Source: Gari tellinella (taxonomy: Eukaryota > Mollusca > Bivalvia > Cardiida > Psammobiidae). From it: a stretch of DNA of 64,000 bases. The stretch covers positions 53,497,246 to 53,561,245 of the forward strand of contig OV277866.1 of the NCBI GenBank assembly GCA_922989275.2, read 5' to 3'. This document shows, piece by piece, positions 43,386 to 56,600 of this stretch (within the stretch, counting starts at the first letter, position 1; every line of letters starts with the position of its first letter). The position numbers and the translations under genes were made by a program. Below the pieces are notes generated by a model. It was not told where the DNA came from and searched no databases. It worked only from the letters and a program-made list of their open reading frames with translations.

Positions 43386-43715
43386 TTAACCCTTTCCCCC
43401 TCATTGCCTGTTAAGGTTTTGAAGACAGGCGACCACCTGCTTTACTTTCAACCTGCTTTAACCCTTTCCCACATAGCATATCTCTAGTATTGAATATAGG
43501 TGTCCACTTAAAGCAGGTTGAAAGTAAAGCAGAATGCGCTTTAAGCGCATTCTGCTTTACTTTCAGCCTGATTTAAGCTATCATCTGCTAGAATATAGAA
43601 AATATTTTGTATTATACATATTTATATAAATATAAAGTATAAATTGGAACTATTTTCTTCAGGGCAAGAATAAACTGAATGCGCTAAAAGGCGCTTCTAT
43701 GGGGGAAAGGGTTAA
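43386..43715 (-). mobile_element. A MITE fragment followed by a full A MITE
   Basis: 43386-43457 is one end fragment; 43458-43715 is complete (TTAACCCTTTCCCACATAG ... GGGGGAAAGGGTTAA, tip GCGCTTTAAGCGC). Confidence 0.88.
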
Positions 43716-43770
43716 GTAAAGAGTGAAATATTACTGTACTTGCTTTTATGCCTCTTAAATAGTTGGCTGC

Positions 43771-44036
43771 CTAACCCATTGCCCCATAGTCTGTTTCTAG
43801 TATCTAAGATACATGTAGGTGACCACTTAAAGCAGGTTGAAAGTAAAGCGGAATGTGCCTTAGGGATATGTCCTTAAGGTGCATTCTCCTTTACTGTCAG
43901 CCTGTTTTAAACTACCATCTGCTAGTATATAGAAAATATTGTTATGGTACATGTTCATGATTGTATAAAGCGGAATACTTATATTCAGTGGAGTAATTAA
44001 AGGCTTAAAAAGGCATATTTATGGGGTAATAAGTTA
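43771..44036 (-). mobile_element. A MITE
   Basis: CTAACCCATTGCCCCATAG ... ATGGGGTAATAAGTTA; core with a 10-bp expansion at the tip. Confidence 0.85.
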
Positions 44037-44142
44037 TATATCAGACAAATAAACTTTGATCCGATTTAGTACCCCTTTGTTCAGGATGAAGAAATCCTTT
44101 TGATCATTTAACAGAGCATTGAAGAAAGTTTAGAGATGCAAA

Positions 44143-44842
44143 CAAGAGGGCCTTGAAGGCCCAGATATCGCTCACCTCTGGTAATTGAATCTGATATTTT
44201 TATTTTTGAGTTTTACCCACAATCAAAACAAGTTGAATCCTAATCCATTCAAGTTTACAGTGTAGACAATAAAGTGAAAACAATATTAGAATATGACACA
44301 TTCTAGTACAGCTGAGTACTTAGAGGGCAGATAAATCTTAGCATAATGGTCAGATTTCACCCAAATGTTATCCGATCTTAGTACGCTTGACCAATTTGCC
44401 CAAAGGAAAACATAATCAAACTCATTTGAGAACTTATAGCCATTATTATACAGTTTTACAGAGTTTCATCAAATTCCATTCAAAATTGTAGATACTGTCT
44501 GTAGACAATACTTAAATACAATCAAACCTGTAGTATTAAAGCGACTACTGATTGAAGATGCGTTATGATCTTTAATGACAGGAGACTGTAAATGCAGGAC
44601 AAAAGTCATACAGAAAGTTCCTTTTGCATGACTATTGCCCTGCATTAAGCTGTCACCTGTCATGAATACTACAAATATGTTGTGGTTTTAGTGGTTGTTT
44701 AACACAAATTTGACTGTATTTAGCATTTTCTATATGAATGGCTAAAGAGAAGTTATTTGTTAGAAACTTGAATGGACAGACAGACAACGAACAGTGAGGG
44801 AACACAATAGCTCAACTTGAGCATTATGCTCAGGTGAACTAA
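44143..44842 (+). mobile_element. C element containing a G-type MITE
   Basis: CAAGAGGGCCTTGAAGGCC...CGCTCACCTCTGG at the left, TTGAGCATTATGCTCAGGTGAACTA at the right (one change in GAGCTA). Its single core is interrupted by the hairpin MITE at 44510-44717. Confidence 0.75.
44510..44717. mobile_element. G hairpin MITE inside a C element
   Basis: TACAATCAAACCTGTAGTATT ... TGGTTGTTTAACAC..GACTGTA; central TTAATG.CAGG hairpin with AGAAAGTTCC. Confidence 0.6.
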
Positions 44843-45129
44843 TAAAACAGGTAAATATTCCCAAGCAAATCATGATTTAAATTAAAGCTGGTGACTTCTT
44901 AAAAACTAAAAGATACTTTGGCAACAAAATTAAATATTTTCAAACACTCATTGTTCTAAATTTAACAAATATGTAACCATGGCAACCAACACAAAATATT
45001 GTCATTACAAGTTGAAGAACATAAGAGAAATTTGGTAACTATAAAATATATAGTGCATGATTTACTTTATGATATGTAAATGATGATCCTGGCAGATTTA
45101 TCAAGGGTCATCAATGATATGTTGAATGC

Positions 45130-45292
45130 AGGGTCCAAGGTTATAAAGCTTTTCAGTTGAGTCTAAAGTCATTCTTAACTACAAGCATTTGATTGGTCAG
45201 ATTTGAGCCTAGGCTCAAATCTGATCAATCAAATGCTTGAGAATACACTCAGACTCAGCTCAAATGCTTTACAACCTTGGACCCTGAGCTCC
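45130..45292. mobile_element. K hairpin element
   Basis: CAGGGTCCAAGGTTATAAAG / CTTTACAACCTTGGACCCTG with a palindrome throughout; centre ATTTGAGCCTAGGCTCAAAT. Confidence 0.88.
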
Positions 45293-45412
45293 AGATAAGA
45301 GATACCGTAAAAATCCTAAAAATTGGGCCACCCTGTATAACTGATGTAATTATCCTAAAATTTGAACAGTTTGTTTCTGTCACACAGTAATTTGCCCAAA
45401 AGGTGTAAAATG

Positions 45413-45492
45413 AATGGCAAACAGTGTAGACCCTAATCAGACTGCTCCCTAGGGAGCAGTCTGATTAGGGTCTACACTGTTTTGCTCAGGCA
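45413..45492. repeat. Hairpin: AACAGTGTAGACCCTAATC type
   Basis: CAAACAGTGTAGACCCTAAT...GACTGCTCCCTAGGGAGCAGTC...ACACTGTTTTGC, perfect arms over about 35 bp. Same core as J. Confidence 0.9.
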
Positions 45493-45682
45493 TGTCCAAA
45501 TATTTAGTGTCAATACGGTAGTAATCTAAACCTGTCCTAAATAGTTTACATTTTTCTCGCCACTAAACTGTCTGTTGTTACTGGTCATGTCACACAGTAG
45601 TCACAACACTGGGTTCAGTGAAGACAGAAACATTTCAATATTTAAATTATACATGGAGCTTTGGTAGTATGTCAATATAGTA

Positions 45683-45902
45683 AATCCCCACTACTGTGAC
45701 CACTAAACTGTGCTTATTATAAGGTTTTCAAGACATGTACCTGCTGAAAGCAAGATGAAAGTATGACAGTTTCACCTTGCTTGAAGCTGCCACATGTCAG
45801 TAATAAATCAAATTAGGTGTCTATATTGGTTAAATGGTTGTAACAGTATATAATATAACAAATTAGCCGTGTTTTAGTGGTTGTAATAGAGAGGTTTTAC
45901 TG
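45683..45902. mobile_element. G MITE
   Basis: AGTAAATCCCCACTACTGTG ... GTGGTTGTAATAGAGAGG then TTTTACTGT; reduced core. Confidence 0.7.
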
Positions 45903-46401
45903 TCCAATAGGTTCATTTTGCTTTACATTCAACCTGCTGTAAGTTGTAACCTGTTTTCAATACTAGAAACAGGCTATGAGGATAAAGATTAACACAGTGT
46001 CTAATAAGGGTCTGTATGTTTGCAGCCACAATGAACTAAACAGTTTCAATTTACAATAAATAAAACTGTGTAGACCCTGATCAGCTGTTACATTTTACAT
46101 TTTTAATGTTGCAACTGATCAGAATCTATACTGTTTTCATTATTAATAACATGCTCAATTACTCCTACTTAAATCAAATTGGGTTAAAAAAGGGTAGTTG
46201 CCAGTTCTATGAATGCTAATTAATTAGGGGCTTAAACAGGGGATACATATATTTGTAATTAAGCAGCAAAACTCCTTTTCTGTAATATATTATATAAATC
46301 TAAGATGGTGAAATTCTATTATAATAATAATACAGTTGCATGAATATTTACATCCTGTAATATCAGGGATATTTTTGTAATGTTACCAGTAGATTTACTG
46401 C

Positions 46402-46552
46402 AGGACCCAATGTTATAGTGTTTGAGTTGAGTCTGAGATCATTCTCAAGCATTTGATTGGTCAGATTTGAGCAAAAGCTCAAATCTGACCAATCAAATGT
46501 TTGAGAACAATCTCAGACTTGACTCAAAAGTTTTATAACCTTGTGCCCTCCA
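46402..46552. mobile_element. K hairpin element
   Basis: CAGGACCCAATGTTATAGTG ... TTTTATAACCTTGTGCCCTC, centre TTGAGCAAAAGCTCAA. Confidence 0.85.
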
Positions 46553-46894
46553 CAAAAAAATAACAGTTCAGACAAAACAAAACTACTGTAAAACTTGCGT
46601 TGAGCAGTCCCTCAAAACAGGATAGATTAACAGTCTCATAAATAAATGACAACTAAAGCTGGACAAAAGAAAAGCAGAACATTCTACTTGGACTTTTATC
46701 CTGCATTATATAGCAATAAACTGTCAGTAGAAACCTCCATGTTGCTTTGAAAAGTGACTGCTGAGCACAAGTTTCATTGTAATTATCAATCATAACTATT
46801 ATGTGTACCTTTAGATTAAACATGAAGTATGATGTCAGTTTGTACTTTACAATCTCCACTGCATGCCATTATGACCCATAGTAATTTTGGCTTC

Positions 46895-47052
46895 AGGGTC
46901 CATGGTTATAAACAGTTTAAGTTGAGTTTGAAATCGTTCTCAAACATTTGATTGATCAGATTTGAGCTTTTGCAAAAGCTCAAATCTGACCAATCAAATG
47001 CTTGAGAACAATCTCAGCCAAAATTCAAACTGTATAAAACTTTGGTTCCTGG
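46895..47052. mobile_element. K hairpin element
   Basis: CAGGGTCCATGGTTATAAAC ... TATAAAACTTTGGTTCCTG, centre GAGCTTTTGCAAAAGCTC. Confidence 0.85.
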
Positions 47053-47139
47053 CATATAAGGCAGAAGGCTGGTTCAATTAAGGTAAATGTTAAACAGAAA
47101 GCTCTTTGAGGAGCTTTCTGTTTTATATTTACCTTATCT

Positions 47140-47380
47140 TTAACCAATTACCCCATAAATATACCTTTTTATGACTTTAATTTATTCATCCACTGAAGAA
47201 AATAGTTTCCACATGGATATAAAGGATAAGAATTTTTCACTACATCCTTGCAGATAGTAGCTTAAAGTAAGCTGAATATAATGCAAAATACGCTTTTAGG
47301 CGCATTCTGCTTTACTTTCAACCTGCTCTAAGTGGTCACTTGTCTTAAAACTAGAAACAGTCTATGAGGTAATGGATTAA
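47140..47380 (+). mobile_element. A MITE
   Basis: TTAACCAATTACCCCATAAA ... CTATGAGGTAATGGATTAA, diverged core. Confidence 0.88.
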
Positions 47381-47639
47381 GCTGTCACCAGTCTTTATGC
47401 AAACAATTGACCTTTTAATTTAGTTATTGTAATAGAGAGGTTGCACTGTATATAGTGGACTCTTGTGAACTACCTCATATTTTGTGGTGTATCATTTCAG
47501 TCTGCACTGTTTGCATATGACTGATGAAATGAGTGTAAAACAGTTTAGATACTGATTAGATGCTGTGTTCCCCAGCGTCTGATCAGGATCCAAACTGTTT
47601 GCAAATGCACCTTTTGGGGTCATTTAAGTGAAAGAGTTA

Positions 47640-48204
47640 AAAACATTTAAGCAAGATGCAGAAATGAACCCAACGCCCAAAAAATTAATTGTGGAATTAA
47701 TAAAGAAAATTGGGAGTAGCATAGTAAACTTGTACATCCAGGTATTTCATATTATATTAATGATATTAACACATGTATTGTTCAAAATATGATTACTGTT
47801 ATCACAAATTCAATGGCCAAATGATATTTCAAATTCCATTTGTCTATGTACAATTTAATGCATATATTTGTAACAATGTCAATCATAATGGCTTTTCTAA
47901 AAATAGTAACAATTACCTTGACAATGACCCATTGACCCGAAAGGTTATAAAAATTAAATTTTAATGTAATAAACATGCTATATTCTAACCGCCCTCAAAT
48001 TCGACAACAACAATTTGCTTTCAAGTCAATAATTTCTTAACCAATATATTTGTTCTCTATTGTTTTCTTTTAAAAGATTTGCATAACTGTAGTATTGTTT
48101 TCATTCATGTCAAATATTTAATTCAACAGTTATTTTTGTATAGATATATAATATTCTTGGTGATTTTTTTTCTTAAAATTGCACACATTTTATATGTACA
48201 TGTA
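47640..48204. other. Nothing recognised
   Basis: AT-rich intergenic sequence; short frames on both strands at 47773-47976 mirror each other and lack coding signs. Confidence 0.6.
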
Positions 48205-48215
48205 CTATAGAATTC

Positions 48216-49170
48216 GTGTTAAGCAGCCAAACAACACTTGTTTTGAGCAGGCACAAACATTGTGTTGATCACAAATATTGCCTTGAGCAGCCAAACAAAA
48301 CATTGTGTTTATCAGCCAAACAAACATTGTGTCCAGGGGCCCGTTTTACTAAACTACTTACGCAAATTTTTTGCGTAAGTCAAAATTTTAAATTTTAATT
48401 TATATTTTTTATTATTACTTGCTACAAACAGCAAATAGCCAGATCAGAGGACGCGCTTTTAGCGCGTCCTCTGATCTGGCTATTTGCTGTATGCAAACGT
48501 TTATGATAGAAAAATAAGAGTTAAACGATTTTGACTTACGCAAAAATTTTTGCGTAAGTTGTTTAGTAAAACAGGCCCCAGCAGTCAAACAAGCACTGTG
48601 TTGATCAGCCACACAAAACAAAGTGTTGAGCAGTCACACAAACATTGTGTTGAACAGCAACACAAATATTATGTCGAGCAGTCACACAAAAGCTGCGTTG
48701 ATCAGCCACACAAAATATTGTGTTGAACAGCTGCAAAAATATTGTGTTGAACAGCCACACATACACTGTGTTGGTCAGCTATCAGACATTATGTTGAGCA
48801 GCCACACAACTATTCCGTCCATCAGCCACAAATACTGTGTTCAGCAGCCATACAAACATTGAGTTCAGCAGCCTCATAAACATTGTGTTGAGCAGCCACA
48901 CACACAAAATGTGTTGAACAGCCACACAAACACCATGTTGATATCCCACACAAGTCACAGCATTGTGTCGAGCATACACTGTGTTTGGCAGCCATACAAA
49001 ACATTGTATCAAGCAGCCACACAAAAATTGTGTTGAGTAGCCACACACACACATTGTATTGAGCAGCCACTTACTGAATTGAGCAGCTTCACAAACATTG
49101 CAGTGAACAGTCACAAACATTGTGTTGAGCAGCCACATAAACGTTGTATTGAACAGCCACAAAAAATGAA
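48216..49170. repeat. About 28-bp minisatellite interrupted by L
   Basis: Degenerate repeats of CATTGTGTTGAGCAGCCACA with 25-30-bp spacing. Long frames on both strands (for example WLLNTMFVWLLNTMF on minus) follow from the repeat having few stops and are not a gene. Confidence 0.9.
48336..48579. mobile_element. L element: hairpin MITE in a minisatellite
   Basis: GGGGCCCGTTTTACTAAAC / GTTTAGTAAAACAGGCCCC ends, each followed by its own palindrome ACTTACGCAAAATTTTTGCG-like, plus a central 48-bp hairpin (AGCCAGATCAGAGGACGCGC). Three nested palindromes in 244 bp. Confidence 0.85.
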
Positions 49171-49318
49171 AATTTAGCAGTCTTAAACTCAGATGGAAGC
49201 TAAATACATGACAAGAGTAAAGCAGAAAGCTCCTACTGTTGCCCTGCACTAAGCAGTCTCCACAATGCATCTTAAAGAAGGGCCACTTAACATAATCATC
49301 ATGTTCAACTTGACTCAC

Positions 49319-49511
49319 CAGGGCTCCATATAAGAGGGAGTAAACTGAACAAATCCAACATCTTCTCATTCATTTCAGCACCAAATCCTATCGTGTGACT
49401 ACTCATTAGAATGGTCTTGAAGAGAGGATTCTAATGAGTAGTGATGCCATAGGGTTTAATGCAGAATTAAGATTTAATTTTTTTTAAATAATCTGCTTAT
49501 CTGGAGCTCTG
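49319..49511. mobile_element. B MITE
   Basis: CAGGGCTCCATATAAGAGG ... CTTATCTGGAGCTCTG. Confidence 0.88.
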
Positions 49512-49651
49512 CTTATGTAGGTTTGAAAGCACAGAGTTTCCTTATAAATCACTTATAGTATGATAATGTGCTGTTTAACATACATTTCCTTACTACACCA
49601 ACAGTTTCTTTGATACACATATACGTAAACCTGCATTCAGCAACAAATTGA

Positions 49652-49909
49652 TTAACCCTTTACTCCTTAGACACACCTTTTTTTACGCATTTAACTTATT
49701 CTTCCACTGAAGAAAATAGTTCCAATTTATAGTCCATGATTATGCACTGCAATGATATGATATTTCTATATCCAAGCAGATGGTAGTCTTAAAGTATGTT
49801 GAAAGTAAAGCAGAATGTGCCTTAATGCACATTCAGCTTTACTTTCAACATACTTTAAAGTGGTCACATGTTATCAAAACTAGAAACAGGCTATGGAGTA
49901 AATTGTTGA
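49652..49909 (+). mobile_element. A MITE
   Basis: TTAACCCTTTACTCCTTAG ... GGCTATGGAGTAAATTGTTGA; core tip GTGCCTTAATGCAC. Confidence 0.85.
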
Positions 49910-50217
49910 GAAGAATGGAAACACTTACAGGGGAATGCTGAATGCTAAACAGAAGTAATGCAGAAAGCTACTAGAATGAGATTTCTGCATTACTTCTGTC
50001 ATGCATACAGCTTCCAAATGACTTAATGACCGATCTCCTATAAAATGCTGCAAAATACAGGTTTAACAATATACATAATAATATTGCGCCTCGCTTATCT
50101 TTAAATACATTTGGGACCTAACATCAATGTACACATGTGAAAATCACAAGTGTTGGATATATTTGCACCCAATGAAACACCACTAACAAAAATATAACAC
50201 CACCATAGTACAAATTG

Positions 50218-50675
50218 CTATGATCGGTATATCTTTATGACGTCTCGAATTTCTTGTCGACAGATTGGACATAACGCATTTCTCTCCTGTTTCACAGCTT
50301 GTGCACATTCATAACACATGCACATGTGTCCACATGTATATAACACAGCGTTCACCGCACGCTCGTAACAAACATTACACTCGTTACTTTCATTGTCTGC
50401 AATAGGATTTTCGTTGATGGAACTTGGTGTTCCGGGAGCTGAGGTCTGGTTAAAGTTAAGTTTCGGGGTTGATGGAGATTGTTGCATTAAAGGAGTGGGC
50501 TGACTGATACTCCGAGACATGGCCGGTGGCTGGCTGCCCAGGTGTAAGCTTGTAGGAGTCATGGGCTGCCTATGGGGTGGGGGTGGTGGTAGAGTCACAC
50601 TCAAAGGGGCACTTGTGGTTGACCTTGACCTTGGGAAAGGTCGGGGAGGTTGTGGAGGCTGTGGTATAGTTGCAC
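50218..50675 (-). CDS. NEURL1: Neuralized last exon: Pro/Ser linker and RING finger
   Basis: Acceptor TCTGTACAG|GT, stop codon at 50218-50220, 458 bp. A Pro/Ser/Thr-rich linker (PPPPPHRQPM and similar) precedes the RING: ECNVC, YTCGHMCMCYEC, LCPIC, ending IRDVIKIYRS, almost the same tail as vertebrate Neuralized. The 3' UTR should extend left of 50218; no clear AATAAA was picked out. Confidence 0.95.
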
Positions 50676-53600
50676 CTGTACAGAAAAGAAAAGAACCATA
50701 CAATTAATGTCAAACGGTCAACTCTCGTTACAGCGATGCTTTTTGTATTGAACTAAAATGTAATAATAAAAATGTCATTAAAATGAATTTCCACAATTAA
50801 ATGATTAAGTAAGGTCTTTCATGACCATTTATTAAAATTGTTCTCCACCAGACAAAACTTGGACAGGATCTTCTCAAGTTCAAGGTGAGAGATCAAGGGA
50901 CATATTTGTGTCTTGCACATCTACAGTTCATGAACAATATGTCAGTGCCAGTTTAAAATTCTATTTGAAACTTAATATTACCTAAAGCAATACTTATCAA
51001 ATAAGATAAAATATTTCGATATACATGTTAATTTGTATATAAATGTATAGAAGACAATAATGTCTGTTTTCATATAAATATGCATACACATGCAGAACTA
51101 CATTTTTCTGTTACGAAGTTTACACATGCCTGGCTACAAGTACTTTTTTTTTTTCGGTTTAATTTTTTTTTTTTTTTACTGTTCATTTCTTATTATTTTT
51201 CATAAGAAATGAACAGTGTTCAGACCTTTGTCAATGTAGAAATATTTAATACTTGTAAATATTTGTATACAACTGTGCAATTCATAATTTTGTAAGGTGT
51301 GTAGGCGGATGGTTCCCCGACCCCGACACACCTATGACAGGGAAAATAAACGAGGTCCTTCATTGACAAGGCCTGAAAAAAAAAAAAAAAAAAAAAAAAA
51401 AATGTCAGTGCCAAGTATCAAGTGTATGAAATTAAAACTGAGGGAGCAGTTTTGCTGAACAAGCCTTTTAGCGGCACTGACCAAACACCCGACGATTTAC
51501 CGACTGGATGGACACCCGACAGACTAACAGGGTGATTCCAGTACCTCATTCCCCCCAACTTCAACTTCATTGGCGGGGGTATAACAAGACTTAGACAATT
51601 ATCAGTTGATCTCAATATTAGTCTAGCTTGATTGATGGTTTTCATACCTAAACTTTGAATCTGTACTAAAACTACTTACCAATCATTTTAATTTTCTGGA
51701 CATTGCCGTACACATCGAAGAATGCCCACAGTGGTAACGTTCTGTCTACATGCATGAGGGTGGACACCTTGTGATTGTTCCGAGAATACTGTACCTCTCC
51801 TGAAATACACACATACAAAAACTTAAAATAGGTCAATACAATCTCATTATATCTATCTTTTAACCCTTTACCCAAAAGCATGTATCTAGTTTTGAAGACA
51901 GGTGACGACTTAAAGCAGGTTGAAAGTAAAGCAGAATGTGCCTTAAGGCACATTCTGCTTTGCTTTCAGCCTGCCTTATTAATTAAGCTACCATCTGTTA
52001 GGATATAGACAAGAGGGCCTGAAGGCCCTGATATCGCTCACCATTTGTAATGAAGCCCGATAGCTTTACCTTTGAATTTCACCCGTTTTATTCTAAATCC
52101 TTTCAAGTTTGTCGACCTACTGTAGTATAGTAGAGTACATCAAAGGCAAATATTAGAGCCTAAACAATACTGATCGAAATGAAGCCTTTTTCTAGCATTT
52201 CAAAGTATATCAAGGGCAGGTAACTATTGCCACAATGATTACATTTCAACAATAATTGCACTCCTTCGAAAACGTATAGCTACATCCTTTGTGTACAAGT
52301 ATAATCAAAATCCATTGAAGAGTGTAAACGCTGTAAAATATGGCATTTTCAGCAATTCAAAGGTAGATATCTCTTGATCTATTTGTCCGATTCTAACCAT
52401 AATCACTCTTTTATGAACTCATATGGTCATATACAATCTGCGCAAGTTTGAGAGAGCTGGGATAAATATTGTGACCTCTAGAGCGTAAACACTGTTAAAT
52501 ATATCATTTTCAGCAATTCAAAGGTAGATAACTCTTGACCTATTGATCAGATTACAACAATAATTAAACTCATCTGAAGTCTTATGGTAATATACAATCT
52601 GAGTAAGTTTAAGAAAGATTGGATAAAATTTGTGGCCTCTCAGAGTGTAAATATCGTTAAATATGGAATTTTCAGCAATTCAAAGGTAGATAACTATCGA
52701 CCTTTAATCTGATTTCAACCATTATCAAACTCATCTGAATCCTTATCGTCATATACAATCTGGGCAAGTTTTAGAAAGATTGGATAAATACTGTGGCCTC
52801 TAGAGTGTAAACACCGTTAAATATGGCATTTTCAGCAATTCAAAGGTAGATACCGTAACTCTTGATCTATTAACCCGATTTCAACCAAAATTGAACTCTT
52901 TCGAACTCTTATGGTAATATACAATCTGGACAAGTTTCAGAAAGATTGGATAAATACTGTGGCCTCTAGAGTGTAAACACTGTTAAATATGGCATTTTCA
53001 GCAATTCAAAGGTAGATAACTCATGACCTATTTGTCCGATTTCAACCATAATCGAACTCATCCGAGCTCTTATGGCAATATACCATCTGAGCAAGTTTGA
53101 GAAAGATTGGATAAATATTGTGGCCTCTAGAGTGTAAACACTAAAATTGTTGACGACGGACGACGGACATTCAAGGATTGCAAAAGCTCACCCTGAGCTA
53201 GCTCAGGTGAGCTAAAAATGTTTGTAAAAATATATAATCATAACTGTATTAAGTGGCACTATTTTCTTTAGTGGAGTAATAAAGTAAATGTGTAAAAAGG
53301 TGTATTTATGGGGTAATGGGTTAACCCTGTCCTTCACATAACCCATTTCTCCATAATTACGCCTTTTTACGCATAAAATTCATCTACTGAAGAAAGTAAA
53401 TACATTTTCCAGTCATGGATATATACTGTAAGAAGTATTTTCAATATCTTATCAGATGGTAGCTTAAAGCAGATTGAAAGTAAAGCAGAATGTGCCTTAT
53501 GGCACATTCTGCTTTACATTCAATCTGCTTTAAGTGGTTACCAGTCTTCAAAATGAAGAAACAGGCCATGGAGTAATGGGTTAAAGCAGTGTACCAATAT

Positions 53601-56600
53601 ACATTTCAATTTTAGAAATATAGTTCACTTTAAACAAGTTGTCTTCTTGGAAAAAACAATGACTTATAAATATCTGAAAATTATTTTTCCTTCCTGATTG
53701 CTGCAAGAGAACACTCTTGGTGTCAAATAGTTTGGATCCAGATGCCAAGTTACTTGTTAATTTGCATTTCATCCAGATCAAAACTGTTGAAAAAGTCATC
53801 AATACATGTCAAAGCTCCAGATAAGGGGCGTATTTCTATTTCAAAACAAAAATTAAAACTTTATCTCAGCATTTAACCCTATGGTGTCAATACTCATTAG
53901 AATCGTCTCTTTGAGACAATTCTAATGAGTAGTAACGCCATAGAATTTGGTGCTGAAATGAGCAAGAAAATGTTGGATTTGTTCAGTTTACTCCTCCTAT
54001 CAAGTGGAGCAATGCATGCTACATGTACTTGCACAGGAAACTAGGTGTTCTTTGTTATGTTCAGGTTTTTTCACATGCTCTCTACACAAATTTGTTAAAC
54101 AGAGAACTCTTTTGGCTGCTTTTCAAGTTAAGAACAGTTGCTTGTTGGTTACTGAGATTTCAAGTGGATAACTGATTTTTTCCCTGATTTTACCTTGTAA
54201 CTTATAACAGAATATTCTCAATGGAACTTTCTCACGTGTCTGTTAATTCAGGGCTCCAGATAAGGAAAGTATTTCAAAAATTCAAAATCTTTATCTCTGC
54301 ATTAAACTCTATGTTGTCACTACTCATTAGAATTGTATCTTCTACACCATAGTGTTTGGTGCAGCCATAAAGAGGAAAATGCTGGAAAACTTGAGTTTAC
54401 TGCCTCATATCTTGAGCCCTTTCTGTTGGATTGAGTCATTATTAATTAACCCATTACCCCATAAATAATTAAATATGCCTTTTTACGCCTATAACTTATT
54501 CCTCCACTGAAGAAAATAGTTCCATTTTATACAGTTATGAATATGTATCATAAGAAATATTTTCTATATTCTAGCAGATAATAGCTTAAAGCAGGCTGAA
54601 AATAAAGCAGAATCCGCCTTAAGGCACATTCTGCTTTACTTTCAACCTGCTTTAAGTGTTCCTTTTCAGAAAATTCAAACATACTGATACAATGTAGACC
54701 AAGTTTAGATATTTTGTGGTATTCCATCTTGGTCTTCACTAGTTGCCAATTAATTCATTCATATTTTTTTAGGAAACTTTGATTCTATGAACAAGATATG
54801 AAATGCAAAACAAAAGTTCAGAAGAAAGCTTACAAGAAGATAGCTTTCTGCATTACTTTATCCAGAATAAACTATTTCTCTCATTAGCCCATATCCCCCT
54901 ATTTGACAGATGACCACTTAAAGCAGGTTGAAAGTAAAGCAGAAGGCACATTAAGGCACATTCTGCTTTACCTTCAGTCTGCTTTAAGCTATCATCTATT
55001 AGGAAATGCAATTTTTTTCTAATAAAATTAAGGCGTATTTATGGGGCAACGGGTTAAAGAAAATTGAAACAGATCTGTTTTACAGTTTAAGCTTGTTTAA
55101 GACAGGTGACAGCTTAAAGCACAATGAAAGTATTTACATCTTGCTTTCAGCAGGAGCTTTTCTGCTTTAATTTAATCTTACATTAAACTATCACCTACCT
55201 AAGTACTGTACAGAAAACTTAACCTCCTGTAGTGGTCGTAATAGAGGGGTTCTACTTTACTCAGTCTCTTATGGAGAATTGTCCACCATGTTTTACAATA
55301 GAAACAAACCCTATGGGTACCCTTAATTTGAAGGTTTAACCCATTAACCCATAAATACACCTTTTTACGCCTTTAATTTATTCTTACATTTAAGAAAATA
55401 GTTCCATTTTATACAGTAATGAATATGAACCATAAGAAACATTTTGTATAATCTAGCAGATGATAGCTTAAAGCAGTCTGAAAGTAAAGCAGAATGTGCC
55501 TTAAGGCACATTCTGCTTTACTTTCAAACTGCTTTAAGTATCACCTATTTTCAAAACTAGAAACAGGCTATGAGGTAATGGGTAAATACCCTAAACACTA
55601 CCTTAAATACCCTGAGTACAATAATTATTCACAAACAGTTTGGATCCTGATCAGGTGCAGCGTAATGCTTCACCTGATCAGGATCCAAACGGTTTGACAC
55701 TCATTGCAATACCGGTATTTCTTACCGGTAAGTCAAAATACCTAAAATTTAAAATTGAGAACTAAAAGCAGATGATAATTGTTTAATATTGATGATGTCA
55801 GGGCAGTGAACGAAGGGGTTAATATCCTATAGCACATAAAATGTCTGCACCAATTATTACCTGTGGTACAACAAACCATAATTTCTTTCTTCCTACCAAG
55901 TTAATATCAGTAGATATAACCCTTACTATACTCGTATTCAAACACGATTCTTCGGAAGTTCCATTTGTTTTATCTTTTTTAAAATAACCAGGACCAGTTT
56001 AATATGTTACATATTGGAATGCCCACTGCATTTGAAACCACAACCAAACAGTGTGTATACCCAGATCAGAATTTTCATTTAAATGTCTATATTGAATATG
56101 GTATACGTTGTCCCTGCACTGAAACATTCATCTCTATAATGCTAACATGATTAAACAGGCATTTTGATCTAATCTGAAACTAAACAGCTGAATCTATAGT
56201 ATGGTCCGAATCCAAACAATTTAATACTCTTCTTTGCTTCAGCTTTAAAGCACAGACAAAATAAATCACTAATATTGCTAAGGCACATTCTGCTTTATTT
56301 TCAACCTGCTTTAATCTCCCTTCTACTAGAACATTCATGACTGTATAAACTGGAACTATTTTCTTCAATTGAGGAATAAACTAAGGGCGTATAAAGGTAA
56401 ATTTATGGAGTAATGGGTTGAATCCCTGTAGCAGGTCAATACCCAAACTTCAATGTATTATTTGCATTCTGAAGATTGTTTACACTAAGTTTTGCATTAG
56501 GTTACCATAAATTCAAACTATAACAACTACTAAAACAAAGCCTCACTAATCGTGATACTTACAGGTTGCTGCTTCAAGCAGGATAAAAGTAAACAGAAAG

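Noticed and set aside
48782..49369. 195-codon minus-strand open frame with WLLNTMF repeats
   Set aside because: It follows from a 28-bp minisatellite that has few stops on either strand; no start context, no domain, and the repeat is nucleotide-driven.
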